Shown one piece after another: positions 34,158 to 43,088 of a stretch of DNA of 64,000 bases. Numbering within the stretch: position 1 is the stretch's first letter; the number at the start of each line of letters is the position of its first letter. The stretch comes from Thiobacillus sp. (GTDB lineage: Bacteria; Pseudomonadota; Gammaproteobacteria; Burkholderiales; Thiobacillaceae), in assembly GCF_018780105.1 (NCBI RefSeq), contig NZ_JADMKC010000007.1, positions 124,001 through 188,000 of the forward strand, read 5' to 3'. The translations under genes and the position numbers were made by a program. Below the pieces are notes generated by a model. It made no database searches and was not told where the DNA came from. It worked only from the letters and a program-made list of their open reading frames with translations.

Positions 34158-34682
34158 TCAGTCTCCTTGTGGTAGTGGTCGAACGGTGGAAGCGGATAGG
34201 GTGACGGGTTGCGTCAACGGCAAATGCAGGATGCCGGACACGCGCCAGGTAGACGCTGCATCGGCCAGTTCGGCGTGCCATTTGCCGGCAGGCAGGCTAG
34301 GCATGGCGACGCGATACAGCCCGTCGCCCGCATGATGCAGCGTCAGAGCCTGGTCCATCCCGGAGCGGGTGGGATGCGCCAGACTTAGGCTCAGCTGTTC
34401 GGGGTAGGCGGGTAAGCGTCCGCCGAGGGCCAGCCGCAGCGTGCCATCCTCGTTGCGGACGGTGGCACTGAGCGCCATCGCGTAGGCGACGTTGTCGCGC
34501 GCCAGCGTCTGGTTGATGGCCAGCCCGGCCTTGTAGTAATCGCCGACCACCATGCCGTCCGCGCTTTGCACTGCAATCACGACCGTGGTGATGCCTGCGA
34601 CAACGGCGGTGGCAGGCAGGCTCATCAGGAACCACGGCCAGAACTCGCGGTACCAGGGCTTGGGTTGCAGGGTGGTATTCAT
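34158..34682 (-). CDS. ccoH: FixH/CcoH cbb3-oxidase assembly protein
   Basis: 174 aa from ATG 34682 with GAGGA upstream; two earlier in-frame ATGs are possible. One N-terminal membrane helix (PWFLMSLPATAVVAGITTVV) is preceded by WYREFWPW and followed by DYYKAGLAINQTL, both FixH hallmarks, then a periplasmic beta domain with MPSLPAGKWHAELADAAS. FixH is needed for stable cbb3 oxidase. The window lacks ccoI, the copper P-ATPase that usually follows. Confidence 0.86.
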   Translation of the reverse strand: MNTTLQPKPWYREFWPWFLMSLPATAVVAGITTVVIAVQSADGMVVGDYYKAGLAINQTLARDNVAYAMALSATVRNEDGTLRLALGGRLPAYPEQLSLSLAHPTRSGMDQALTLHHAGDGLYRVAMPSLPAGKWHAELADAASTWRVSGILHLPLTQPVTLSASTVRPLPQGD

Positions 34683-34705
34683 CACGGCGTCATTCCTCAT
34701 GGCGA

Positions 34706-36121
34706 TCAACGGTTGAAGAACTTGGTGCCGACTTCGGTATGGATGCCCGGATCGTCGGTGGAACGGATGTTGAACGTCACCTCGATCGAACGGCCCTTCA
34801 GGTCGACCGGGTCGGCAATCAGGCTGACCGGGATGTCGATGGTCTGCAGCGGTGCGGCGGACACCTCGCGGCTGGCGGTCACCACCTGCAGGCCGTTGAT
34901 GCCTTCAGCCTGGATCGTGTAGCGGTGGGTCTGGTCGTCCTTGTTGATGAGCTGCAGACGGTAGACGTTTTCGATCATGCCCTCGTCGGTCTCCTTCGAC
35001 AGGGCGACGCGGTCGCGCACGACGTCGACACGCAAGGGCACGCGGGTGGCGAGGCTATAGAGAAACGCGCTGGCGATGGCCGTGAGCAGCACGGTATAGA
35101 TGATGGTGCGCGGGCGCAGGATGTGCTTGAGGATGCCGCTGTCGGGGTATTTGCCCTTCACCACGTTTTCGGTGGTGTAGCGGATCAGGCCGCGCGGGTA
35201 GCCCATCTTGTCCATGATCTGGTCGCAGCCATCGATGCAGGCGGCGCAGCCGATGCATTCGTATTGCAGGCCGTTGCGGATGTCGATGCCGGTGGGGCAG
35301 ACCTGCACGCAGACGTTGCAGTCGACGCAGGTGCCGAGGCCGGCGGCTTTGTAGTCGGTTTTCTTGCTGCGCGGACCGCGCGGTTCGCCGATCGAGTTGT
35401 CGTAGGTCACGGTCAGCGTGTCGGAGTCGAACATCACGCTCTGGAAGCGTGCATAGGGGCACATGTATTTGCAGACCTGCTCGCGCATGAAGCCGGCGTT
35501 GCCCCAGGTGGCGAAGGCGTAGAAGAAAATCCAGAAGGCTTCCCACGGACCGAGGCCGAAGCTGACAAATTCAACCGCCAATTCCTTGATCGGCGTGAAG
35601 TAACCGACGAAGGTGAAGCCGGTCCACAGCGCGAGCGCGAACCACGCGACATGTTTGAGGCCGCGTTTTTTAAGCTTGTTGGCATTCCACGGCGAGGCGT
35701 CGAGTTTTTTGCGCGCGACGTGGTCGCCTTCCAGCCAGCTTTCCACCCACATGAAAATTTCGGTGTACACGGTTTGCGGGCAGGCGTAGCCGCACCATAG
35801 CCGTCCGGCCACCGCGGTGAACAGGAACAGCGACAGCGCCGCCAGGATCAACAGGCCGGTGAGATAGACGAAATCCTGCGGCCAGAACACCAGGCCGAAG
35901 ATATAGAACTTGCGCGCCGCCAGATCGAACAGCACGGCCTGGCGGTTTTCCCACTGCAGCCAGGGCAGGCCGTAATAGACCAGTTGCGTGATCAGCACCA
36001 GCGCAACGCGCCAGTTGGCGAATACGCCGTGCACCGCGCGTGTCTGGATGGTCTGCCGGATCGCATAAAGCTGCTGCTCGATCGGCGTTTCTGCGGAGGC
36101 GGGTTTGTTTTCGTCGGTCAC
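34706..36121 (-). CDS. ccoG: CcoG (FixG/RdxA) polyferredoxin-type cbb3 assembly factor
   Basis: 471 aa, GTG start at 36121. Several membrane helices (ALVLITQLVYYGLPWLQW; FVYLTGLLILAALSLFLFTA) carry the RLWCGYACPQTVYTEIFMWV signature. Two 4Fe-4S motifs follow: CVDCNVCVQVCPTGIDIRNG and CIGCAACIDGCDQIMDKMGY. A C-terminal Ig-like periplasmic domain (IDIPVSLIADPVDL) closes the protein. CcoG is thought to reduce copper for cbb3 oxidase assembly. It is separated from ccoP by 106 bp holding two hairpins. Confidence 0.95.
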   Translation of the reverse strand: MTDENKPASAETPIEQQLYAIRQTIQTRAVHGVFANWRVALVLITQLVYYGLPWLQWENRQAVLFDLAARKFYIFGLVFWPQDFVYLTGLLILAALSLFLFTAVAGRLWCGYACPQTVYTEIFMWVESWLEGDHVARKKLDASPWNANKLKKRGLKHVAWFALALWTGFTFVGYFTPIKELAVEFVSFGLGPWEAFWIFFYAFATWGNAGFMREQVCKYMCPYARFQSVMFDSDTLTVTYDNSIGEPRGPRSKKTDYKAAGLGTCVDCNVCVQVCPTGIDIRNGLQYECIGCAACIDGCDQIMDKMGYPRGLIRYTTENVVKGKYPDSGILKHILRPRTIIYTVLLTAIASAFLYSLATRVPLRVDVVRDRVALSKETDEGMIENVYRLQLINKDDQTHRYTIQAEGINGLQVVTASREVSAAPLQTIDIPVSLIADPVDLKGRSIEVTFNIRSTDDPGIHTEVGTKFFNR

Positions 36122-36146
36122 GTTGCGCTTAACCAGAGATGTCTGA

Positions 36147-36214
36147 GCTGCCTGAGCATACTAGATCGGCGCTTGGCCAATACGCTCAGGCAGCTTGCCG
36201 GATTGCTCCGGCAA
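36147..36214. promoter_or_regulatory. Two inverted repeats in the ccoP-ccoG gap
   Basis: GCTGCCTGAGC (36147-36157) pairs perfectly with GCTCAGGCAGC (36184-36194), and TTGCCGG (36195-36201) with CCGGCAA (36208-36214) across a 6-nt loop. No T-tract follows on the minus strand. They may lower read-through into ccoGH or protect the ccoNOQP message 3' end. Confidence 0.5.
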
Positions 36215-36227
36215 CGCTGTTCACTGC

Positions 36228-37148
36228 TTACTGCTTTTGCGACAGCCCGTACACATAGGCCGCCAGCAGGTGCAGCTTGGCGTCCTTGTTGGACGTGGTG
36301 CCCAGGGTTTGCGCCATGGCGGGCATGACGCCGTTGCGGCCCTTGGTGATGGTCTCGATGATGGTGGCTTCGCTGCCGCCATACAGCCAGATCTTGTCGG
36401 TCAGGTTGGGCGCGCCCAGCGCCTGCATTCCGGTACCGGCCGGCGTGTGGCAGGCGGCGCAGTTTTCGGCGAACACCGCCTGGCCGGAGGCTGCGCGCGT
36501 AGCGTCATGCTTGCGGCCCGACAACGACATCACGTAGTTCGCGACATCCTTGGTTTTTTCCGGACCGATGGCAGCGCCCAGCGCAGGCATCACGCCGCCG
36601 CGGCCGTTGGTGAGGGTGGCCTGGATGGTGGCGGGATCGCCGCCATACAGCCAGTCGCTGTCGGTCAGGTTGGGGAAACCCGTGGCGCCGGCCGCGTCCG
36701 AACCGTGACACTGCGAGCAGTAGGTCAGGAACAGATTCTTGCCGATGGCGCGCGCTTCGGGATTGGCGGCAACCGTTGCGATATCCTGCTTCATGAAGCC
36801 CGCATAGACCGGCTGGAACTTGGCTTCGGCGGCTTTCACCTCAGCCTCGTACTCGCCCCGCGAAGACCAGCCCAGCACGCCTTCGAAGTTGCCCATGCCC
36901 GGCCACAGGATCAGGTAGCCGACCGAGAAAATCATGGTGCCGTAGAACAGGCCCAGCCACCAGCGCGGCAGCGGGTTGTCGAAGTCCTGCAGGTCGCCGT
37001 CCCAGGTGTGCTGGATCAGTTCGGCCTTTTCACCGGGCGCGAGTTTGCGGGTGGTGTGCGAGCGCAGGAAAATCCAGGTGCCGATGATGCTCACCGCCGT
37101 GATCAGGCTGATGTAGAGCGGCCAGAAGCCGCTAGTAAAGTCGCTCAT
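36228..37148 (-). CDS. ccoP: cbb3-type cytochrome c oxidase subunit III (diheme)
   Basis: 306 aa. Two membrane helices near the N-terminus (LYISLITAVSIIGTWIFL; WWLGLFYGTMIFSVGYLILW, after the typical HTWDGDLQDFDNPLPRWW) precede two c-type heme sites, CSQCH and CAACH, each in a similar domain with NLTDSDWLYGG and NLTDKIWLYGG. CcoP passes electrons from soluble cytochrome c to CcoO. AAGGAG in the end of ccoQ serves as its ribosome-binding site. Confidence 0.97.
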   Translation of the reverse strand: MSDFTSGFWPLYISLITAVSIIGTWIFLRSHTTRKLAPGEKAELIQHTWDGDLQDFDNPLPRWWLGLFYGTMIFSVGYLILWPGMGNFEGVLGWSSRGEYEAEVKAAEAKFQPVYAGFMKQDIATVAANPEARAIGKNLFLTYCSQCHGSDAAGATGFPNLTDSDWLYGGDPATIQATLTNGRGGVMPALGAAIGPEKTKDVANYVMSLSGRKHDATRAASGQAVFAENCAACHTPAGTGMQALGAPNLTDKIWLYGGSEATIIETITKGRNGVMPAMAQTLGTTSNKDAKLHLLAAYVYGLSQKQ

Positions 37149-37159
37149 TGCTTGTCTCC

Positions 37160-37312
37160 TTATTTGGCAGGTACGTCGTCGTCAGCGAAGGGCAGCTTGC
37201 CGTCTTCTTCAAACCGCTGCTTGTTGTCCTTGCTGTACGCCCACCAGACGATGCCGATGAAGGTTGCAAGGCAGACAACGGTGGCGATGCCGCTCAGGGT
37301 TCCGCTATCCAT
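37160..37312 (-). CDS. ccoQ: cbb3-type oxidase small subunit CcoQ
   Basis: 50 aa: a single membrane helix (MDSGTLSGIATVVCLATFIG, IVWWAYS) with a charged tail KDNKQRFEEDGKLPFADDD. The sequence, size and place between ccoO and ccoP identify CcoQ (FixQ), which stabilises the oxidase complex. GAGGAA lies 10 bp before the ATG at 37312. Confidence 0.93.
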   Translation of the reverse strand: MDSGTLSGIATVVCLATFIGIVWWAYSKDNKQRFEEDGKLPFADDDVPAK

Positions 37313-37322
37313 GTGCCGTTCC

Positions 37323-37928
37323 TCAGGTTTTGGGGGCGTGGATGCCGAGGCTCTGCAGGTAGGCGATGACCGCTTCGAGCTCGGTCTTGCCTTCCAGCGC
37401 GGCGGGCGCTTCGCTGATTTCCTGCTCGGTGTAGCCGTGGCCTACCGCGTTCAGCGCGCGCATCTTGGCCTGGATCGACGCGTCCTCCAGCGGACGGTCG
37501 AGCCAGGGATAGGCCGGCATGTTGGACTCCGGTACCACGTCGCGCGGATTGTTCAGGTGCGCCATATGCCAGGCGTCCGAATAACGGCCGCCGACGCGCT
37601 GCAGATCCGGGCCGGTGCGCTTGGAGCCCCACAGGAACGGCCGGTCGTAGACGTATTCGCCCGCCACCGAATAGTGGCCGTAGCGCTCGGTCTCGGCGCG
37701 GAACGGACGCACCATCTGCGAGTGGCAGCCGACGCAGCCTTCGCGGATGTAGATGTCGCGGCCCGACAGTTGCAGCGCGGTGTAGGGCTTCAGGCCGGCC
37801 ACCGGGGTGGTGGTCGAGGTCTGGAAAAACAGCGGCACGATCTGCACCAGACCGCCCACGCTGACCACCAGGATGGTCAGCACGATCAGCAGGCCGAGGT
37901 TCTTTTCAATAGTTTCATGCGAAAACAT
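37323..37928 (-). CDS. ccoO: cbb3-type cytochrome c oxidase subunit II (monoheme)
   Basis: 201 aa from ATG 37928. An N-terminal helix ([20 protein letters not shown]) is followed by [20 protein letters not shown] with one CVGCH heme c site, then [40 protein letters not shown] and an axial Met region ([13 protein letters not shown]). It receives electrons from CcoP and passes them to CcoN. It starts 11 bp after the ccoN stop. Confidence 0.97.
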   Translation of the reverse strand: MFSHETIEKNLGLLIVLTILVVSVGGLVQIVPLFFQTSTTTPVAGLKPYTALQLSGRDIYIREGCVGCHSQMVRPFRAETERYGHYSVAGEYVYDRPFLWGSKRTGPDLQRVGGRYSDAWHMAHLNNPRDVVPESNMPAYPWLDRPLEDASIQAKMRALNAVGHGYTEQEISEAPAALEGKTELEAVIAYLQSLGIHAPKT

Positions 37929-37939
37929 GTTCGGTCTCC

Positions 37940-39376
37940 TTAGGCGTGAACGGCTTGCGGAATGGCTGCGTCGTTGACGACACGGCCGATGCGCACGGTG
38001 CGCCAGACGTTGTAGGCCATCATCAACATGCCGCTGAGGAACAGGGTGCCACCCAGCAGGCGGATGCCGTAGAACGGATACATGGTGTTGAGCACCTGGG
38101 CGAAGCTGTAGGTCAGCGTGCCGTCGGCGTTCGAAGCGCGCCACATCAGGCCCTGTGCCACCCCGGCGATCCACATCGAGGCGATATACAGCACCACGCC
38201 GATGGTGGAGAGCCAGAAGTGCCATTCGATCAGCTTGGTGCTGAACATCGATTCGCGGCCGAACAGGCGCGGAATCAGGTAGTACATCGAACCGATGGTG
38301 ATCATCGCCACCCAGCCCAGCGCGCCGGAGTGCACGTGGCCGATGGTCCATTCGGTGTAGTGGCTCAATGCGTTCACCGTCTTGATCGCCATCATCGGGC
38401 CTTCGAAGGTCGACATGCCGTAGAACGACAGCGCGGTAACGAGGAACTTGAGGATCGGGTCGGTGCGCAGTTTGTGCCATGCGCCGGACAGGGTCATGAT
38501 GCCGTTCATCATGCCGCCCCAGCTCGGAGCCAGCAGCATCAGCGAGAACACCATGCCCAGGCTTTGCGCCCAGTCGGGCAGCGCGGTGTACTGCAGGTGG
38601 TGCGGACCTGCCCACATGTAGATGAAGTTGAGCGACCAGAAGTGGACAACTGAAAGTCGATAAGAGTAGATCGGACGGCCGGCCTGCTTCGGAATGAAGT
38701 AGTACATCATGCCGAGGAAGGCGGTGGTGAGGAAGAAGCCCACCGCGTTATGGCCATACCACCACTGCACCATCGCGTCCTGCACGCCGGCGTAGGCGGA
38801 GTAGGACTTGAGCATGGAGCCACCGAAGAAAGCGATCGGGATTTCCATGTTGTTGACGATGTGCAGAATCGCGATGGTCAGGATGTAGGCGCCGAAGAAC
38901 CAGTTGGACACATAGATGTGCTTGGTCTTGCGCTTGGCGATGGTGCCGAAGAACACCAGCGCGTAGGCCACCCAGACCAGCGTGATCAGGATGTCGATCG
39001 GCCATTCCAGTTCGGCGTATTCCTTGGAACTGGTGAAGCCCATCGGCAGGGTGACCGCAGCCAGTACGATGACCGCCATCCAGCCCCAGAACGTGAAGGC
39101 CGCCAGGCCCTCTGCCCACAGCCGCACCTGGCAGGTGCGCTGCACGATGTAGTACGAGACGGCGAACAGCCCCGAACCGCCAAAGGCGAAGATCACCGCA
39201 TTGGTATGCAGCGGACGCAGACGGCCATACGACAGCCATTCGATCCCATAGGTTATTTCCGGCCAGATCAGCATTGCTGCCAGGATGACCCCGACCAGCA
39301 TTCCGACTATCCCCCACACCACCGTCATGATGGCGAACTGGCGGACGACCTTATAGTTGTAGGTTGTCGCTTCCAT
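37940..39376 (-). CDS. ccoN: cbb3-type cytochrome c oxidase subunit I
   Basis: 478 aa from ATG 39376, chosen for GGGAG about 9 bp upstream; the frame extends to 39403. Twelve or so helices carry the heme-copper oxidase histidines ([58 protein letters not shown] and [20 protein letters not shown]). It is the catalytic subunit that reduces O2 with high affinity and pumps protons. It is the first gene of the operon, with a strong promoter and a palindrome upstream. Confidence 0.98.
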   Translation of the reverse strand: MEATTYNYKVVRQFAIMTVVWGIVGMLVGVILAAMLIWPEITYGIEWLSYGRLRPLHTNAVIFAFGGSGLFAVSYYIVQRTCQVRLWAEGLAAFTFWGWMAVIVLAAVTLPMGFTSSKEYAELEWPIDILITLVWVAYALVFFGTIAKRKTKHIYVSNWFFGAYILTIAILHIVNNMEIPIAFFGGSMLKSYSAYAGVQDAMVQWWYGHNAVGFFLTTAFLGMMYYFIPKQAGRPIYSYRLSVVHFWSLNFIYMWAGPHHLQYTALPDWAQSLGMVFSLMLLAPSWGGMMNGIMTLSGAWHKLRTDPILKFLVTALSFYGMSTFEGPMMAIKTVNALSHYTEWTIGHVHSGALGWVAMITIGSMYYLIPRLFGRESMFSTKLIEWHFWLSTIGVVLYIASMWIAGVAQGLMWRASNADGTLTYSFAQVLNTMYPFYGIRLLGGTLFLSGMLMMAYNVWRTVRIGRVVNDAAIPQAVHA

Positions 39377-39410
39377 ACACGTCTCCCGTGATTGATTACT
39401 CAAATTGGTC

Positions 39411-39438
39411 TATACGAACGTCACTGCACGTTCGTATA
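39411..39438. promoter_or_regulatory. Perfect 28-bp palindrome upstream of ccoN
   Basis: TATACGAACGT (39411-39421) and ACGTTCGTATA (39428-39438) are exact inverted repeats around CACTGC. On the minus strand it begins about 9 bp after the ccoN -10 element, at the likely transcription start, and ends 34 bp before the ATG. It could be a repressor site or a stem at the 5' end of the message. It is not an FNR box. Confidence 0.65.
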
Positions 39439-39446
39439 TGCAGATA

Positions 39447-39474
39447 AATATATCTTCTTTTAATTCTGTGTCAA
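39447..39474 (-). promoter_or_regulatory. Strong sigma-70 promoter for ccoNOQP
   Basis: On the minus strand a perfect TTGACA (39474-39469) and TATATT (39452-39447) are 16 bp apart. The start is predicted near 39440, next to the palindrome. The AT-rich region contains AGATAAATATATC (plus strand 39442-39454), also found before hemN. Confidence 0.65.
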
Positions 39475-39560
39475 GTTGTCGCACCTAGCGCATCTTAGGA
39501 AAGATATGGGATGTTGCTAGTTGTCTGATTGCGCAGCGATTTGGCGCTGCGGCACGGGGC

Positions 39561-40643
39561 TCAGGCCCCCGCCAGATCTTCTGCGAGTCCGGCGTGGGTG
39601 ATGGCGCCGGCGTGGATTTGCAGGCCGGCTTTCAGTCCGGAATCGGCGTCGAGCGCTGCCAGCCCCTGCGCGGCCAGCGCCAGCACATACGGCAGGGTGG
39701 CGTGGGTGAGGGCTTCGGTTGCGGTGCGTGCGAGCGCACCCGGCATGTTGGCGACGCAGTAATGCACCACGCCTTCGGCAATGAAAAACGGATCGCTGTG
39801 GGTCGTGGGGCGGGAGGTTTCGGCCACGCCGCCCTGATCGATCGCGACATCGACCAGCACGCTGCCGCGCCGCATGGTCCTGAGCTGGGCCAGCGAAATC
39901 AGGCGCGGTGCATGGCGGCCTGGAATCTGTGCTGCACCGATCACGATGTCGGCGCAGGGGAGCGTGTCGGCAATGGCGTCGGGCGTCGAGTAGCGGGTTT
40001 CGACGCGCGCACCAAAGTTTTGTTCGGCGCGGGAAAGCGGCGCGGCGACGCGGTCGAGCAGGGTGACGCGGGCGCCGAGGCCGATCGCCACACGGGCTGC
40101 GCTCATGCCGACGATGCCGGCGCCGATGATGGCAATGTGCGCCGGCGGCACACCCGGCATGCCGCTGACCAGTACGCCGCTGCCGCCGTTGCTGGAGTGC
40201 AGGCCGAGCGCGCCCATTTGCGGCGCCAGCCGGCCGGCGATTTCGGACATCGGCGCCAGCAGCGGCAAGCCGCCGCCCGCATCGCTGACCGTTTCGTAGG
40301 CGATGGCGCTGACGCCGCTGGCCATCAGGCTGCGCGCCAGCGCGGGGGCCGGCGCGAGGTGCAGGTAACAGAACAGGATCTGGCCGTCGCGCAAATGGGG
40401 CACTTCCACCGCCTGCGGTTCCTTGACCTTGAGCACCAGCCCGGCCTGCCACACGTCTTTCGAACTGGCGGCAATGCTGGCGCCGGCGGCGCGATAGGCC
40501 GCGTCGGCAAAGCCGGAGCCCACACCTGCGCCGGTTTCGACGCTGACCGCATGTCCGGCGGCGACAAGTGCCCGTGCGCCTGCCGGGGTGAGCGCGACGC
40601 GGTATTCGTGGTTCTTGATTTCCCTGGGGATGCCGATGTGCAT
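39561..40643 (-). CDS. ald: Alanine dehydrogenase
   Basis: 360 aa from ATG 40643 with CGGAGC upstream. The N-terminus MHIGIPREIKNHEYRVALTP then AGARALVAAGHAVSVETGAG, the LVLKVKEPQAVE (catalytic Lys) region, FCYLHLAPAPALARSLM, the NAD site AHIAIIGAGIVGMSAARVAI and the DVAIDQGG motif all match. It interconverts alanine and pyruvate plus ammonia with NAD. A Pro/Ala-rich C-terminus reaches the usual length within about 10 residues. It is 23 bp after the TIGR03790 gene, so probably the last gene of that operon. Confidence 0.95.
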   Translation of the reverse strand: MHIGIPREIKNHEYRVALTPAGARALVAAGHAVSVETGAGVGSGFADAAYRAAGASIAASSKDVWQAGLVLKVKEPQAVEVPHLRDGQILFCYLHLAPAPALARSLMASGVSAIAYETVSDAGGGLPLLAPMSEIAGRLAPQMGALGLHSSNGGSGVLVSGMPGVPPAHIAIIGAGIVGMSAARVAIGLGARVTLLDRVAAPLSRAEQNFGARVETRYSTPDAIADTLPCADIVIGAAQIPGRHAPRLISLAQLRTMRRGSVLVDVAIDQGGVAETSRPTTHSDPFFIAEGVVHYCVANMPGALARTATEALTHATLPYVLALAAQGLAALDADSGLKAGLQIHAGAITHAGLAEDLAGA

Positions 40644-40666
40644 GCGGATGAGCTCCGTGATTTGAT

Positions 40667-41923
40667 TTATGGGGTGGGCACGGTTTCGGCGCGGCGCTCG
40701 AAGCGGTAATACGCCGGCGGCACCTTGCCGAGCTTGAGCTCGCGGGTGCCCCAGCCGACCGGCAGGCGGGCGACGGTGCGGTACGGTCCCATCATCGACG
40801 GCGCGGCCTGCACGTCGTACAGCCCGGGTGCGATCACCCGTGCCGACACGCTCAGTCCGTTGTCGCCTGCGCGGGTGGCCACACCGGCGAACGGACGGGC
40901 CAGCGGCTCGCCGATGAAGATGCCCTGTCCCGGCATCTGCACGCTTTTCCAGTACGCCTCGATCAGGGTTTCGCCCATTAAATAGTGCGCCATCACCACG
41001 CCGGGGATAGGGAACTTGTTCGGGTAATTGCAGGGTTCGATTACCGCACCATAGCTGCCGGTCGCGCCGGCTTCCAGCCATTTGAGACTGCTCATCTGCC
41101 CGCCGCCGAACAGCACGCCACCGGCCGACGTGAGGTGGTCGCCGATGGCGCCCGGCAAGAATGTGTTGCTGTCGAGCGCGGACACATGGGTGAGGCCGGT
41201 GAAATAAAACATCACGTCCTGCTTGTCGCTCAGTACATCGGCTTTGACGATGTCGGTCGGGATGATGGGGTTCATCAGGGTGCGCAAGGCATCGAAACCG
41301 GCCGCCCGCACGTTGCGCGCCTTGTCCGAGGTGCTCATCAAATAGGCCGTGCCTGCCGGATTGCTGTTGTCGGAGGCGAGGCCGCGGTCGATCAGTTTTT
41401 TGGCCTCGGCCACGCTGGCGGCGGCCAGGCTCATGGTCGGGCGCATGGCGTAGGCGCTGTACGGCTGCGCCACGTTGCTGTTGAAGTAGGGGCTGATGCG
41501 GGTCGGCTTGCAGCTGCTGGCGCAATAGGCGGCGTTGAAGCCGAAAGCGAAGGCGGAGGTGATCGACATGCAATCGACCCGGTAGGGCTGCGCCCAGGTC
41601 AGCGCGAATGCCTGTACGGTTTTGGGGGCGGCACGGTCGACCTGGCGCTTGATCCGGGCAAATTCCTCGCGGCTCAGGGTGCTGCTGCCCGGCTTGAAGC
41701 GGACATGGATCAGATTGGCCGCCGGGATGCTGCGCTTGTCCTGGTAATAAGCGGCGATGGCGACGCTGTCGGGGTCGTCGTCGTTGACGATCACGCCGAG
41801 CTGGTCGGCGCCGAGGCCAGGCTGGGCGAAGTGGGTGATGACGGCCTGTTCCAGCGCCTGGGCATGGGCCGTTGCCTGCAGCAGCAGGCCCGACAGCAGG
41901 GCGGCGATCAGGCGCAGGCTCAT
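40667..41923 (-). CDS. Secreted TIGR03790-family protein, function unknown
   Basis: 418 aa, ATG 41923 overlapping the pyrD stop as ATGA. A signal peptide ([20 protein letters not shown]) is followed by [53 protein letters not shown] and [20 protein letters not shown], the pattern of TIGR03790. These secreted proteins occur scattered in environmental bacteria without known activity. The four Cys in the YCASSCKP and CNYPNKFP regions could form disulfides. Contacts: pyrD upstream, ald downstream. Confidence 0.78.
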   Translation of the reverse strand: MSLRLIAALLSGLLLQATAHAQALEQAVITHFAQPGLGADQLGVIVNDDDPDSVAIAAYYQDKRSIPAANLIHVRFKPGSSTLSREEFARIKRQVDRAAPKTVQAFALTWAQPYRVDCMSITSAFAFGFNAAYCASSCKPTRISPYFNSNVAQPYSAYAMRPTMSLAAASVAEAKKLIDRGLASDNSNPAGTAYLMSTSDKARNVRAAGFDALRTLMNPIIPTDIVKADVLSDKQDVMFYFTGLTHVSALDSNTFLPGAIGDHLTSAGGVLFGGGQMSSLKWLEAGATGSYGAVIEPCNYPNKFPIPGVVMAHYLMGETLIEAYWKSVQMPGQGIFIGEPLARPFAGVATRAGDNGLSVSARVIAPGLYDVQAAPSMMGPYRTVARLPVGWGTRELKLGKVPPAYYRFERRAETVPTP

Positions 41924-42933
41924 GACTTGAGCGCCAGCACGCAGTCGCGGATCAAATCGGGGCCGCGATAGATCAGCCCGGAATACAGCTGTACCAGCGA
42001 GGCCCCCGCCGCGATTTTTTCGCGGGCATCGTCGCCCGACAGGATGCCACCGACGCCGATGATCGGCACTTCGCCTTTCAGGTGATGCGCTAGCGCCGCC
42101 ACCACGCGGGTTGCGGCCGCGCGTACCGGCGCGCCGGAGAGGCCGCCGGCCTCGCCCGCATTCGGCAGCCCGGCCACCGCATCGCGCGCAATCGTGGTGT
42201 TGGTGGCGATCACCGCGTCAATGCGATGCATCATCAGCAGCGCGGCGATCGCGGCGATCTGGGCGTCGTCGAGGTCGGGTGCAATTTTCAGCGCGATCGG
42301 CACATAGCGGCCGTGGCGCTGCGCAAGTTCGGACTGACGCAGCTTGATCGCGGACAGCAGCGCATCGAGCGCTTCGTCCTTCTGCAGTTCGCGCAGGTTC
42401 TGGGTGTTGGGTGACGAGATGTTCACCGCCACGTAGCTGGCGTGCGCATACACCTTGTCGAGGCAGGTCAGATAGTCGTCCACTGCGTGCTCGTTGGGCG
42501 TGTCCTTGTTCTTGCCGATGTTGATGCCGAGCACGCCCTGGTAGCCCGCGGCTTCGACGTTCTTCACCAGATTGTCGACGCCCAGGTTGTTGAAGCCCAT
42601 GCGGTTGATGATGGCTTCGGCCGCCGGCAGGCGGAACAGGCGCGGCTTCGGGTTGCCGGCTTGCGGGCGCGGCGTCACCGTGCCGATTTCGATGAAACCG
42701 AAGCCCAGCGCCGCCAGTGCCTGGATATGCGCGCCGTCCTTGTCGAGCCCCGCCGCCAGTCCCACGGCATTCGGGAAGTTCAGGCCCATCACGTGCACCG
42801 GTGTCCCCGTTGCACTGGGCCGCAGCCCGAGCAGGCCGAGGCGTTGCGCCAGATCGAGGCTGGTCAGGGTCAGCCCGTGTGCGTCTTCGGGATCGAGGCT
42901 GAACAGGGCGGGTCGCAGAAAGGAATAAAGCAT
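41920..42933 (-). CDS. pyrD: Dihydroorotate dehydrogenase (quinone), class 2
   Basis: 337 aa from ATG 42933; a longer frame to 43047 lacks resemblance. The N-terminal amphipathic extension ([20 protein letters not shown]) is the membrane/quinone-binding part of class 2 enzymes. Then come [65 protein letters not shown] (catalytic Ser) and [12 protein letters not shown] with [11 protein letters not shown] for FMN. It oxidises dihydroorotate to orotate in pyrimidine synthesis. Confidence 0.97.
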   Translation of the reverse strand: MLYSFLRPALFSLDPEDAHGLTLTSLDLAQRLGLLGLRPSATGTPVHVMGLNFPNAVGLAAGLDKDGAHIQALAALGFGFIEIGTVTPRPQAGNPKPRLFRLPAAEAIINRMGFNNLGVDNLVKNVEAAGYQGVLGINIGKNKDTPNEHAVDDYLTCLDKVYAHASYVAVNISSPNTQNLRELQKDEALDALLSAIKLRQSELAQRHGRYVPIALKIAPDLDDAQIAAIAALLMMHRIDAVIATNTTIARDAVAGLPNAGEAGGLSGAPVRAAATRVVAALAHHLKGEVPIIGVGGILSGDDAREKIAAGASLVQLYSGLIYRGPDLIRDCVLALKS

Positions 42934-43088
42934 GGATAGGGACAGAAAAGTGACTGACGCGAGTTTAACAGGGGCGATCCGGACTGTTTCGGGGCGGCGG
43001 CTCGGTGTATCCTCAAGTCCGCGCGTCAAGCCCGCGCGAATGAGCACTTTCAGCCCTCAAAAATCCCCTTTACGTGATTACGACACCG

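Noticed and set aside
39389-39402. TTGA-TTAC-TCAA before ccoN as an FNR/ANR box
   Set aside because: The half-site spacing is 4 bp rather than the 6 between TTGA and TCAA in the consensus, and it lies between the transcription start and ATG.
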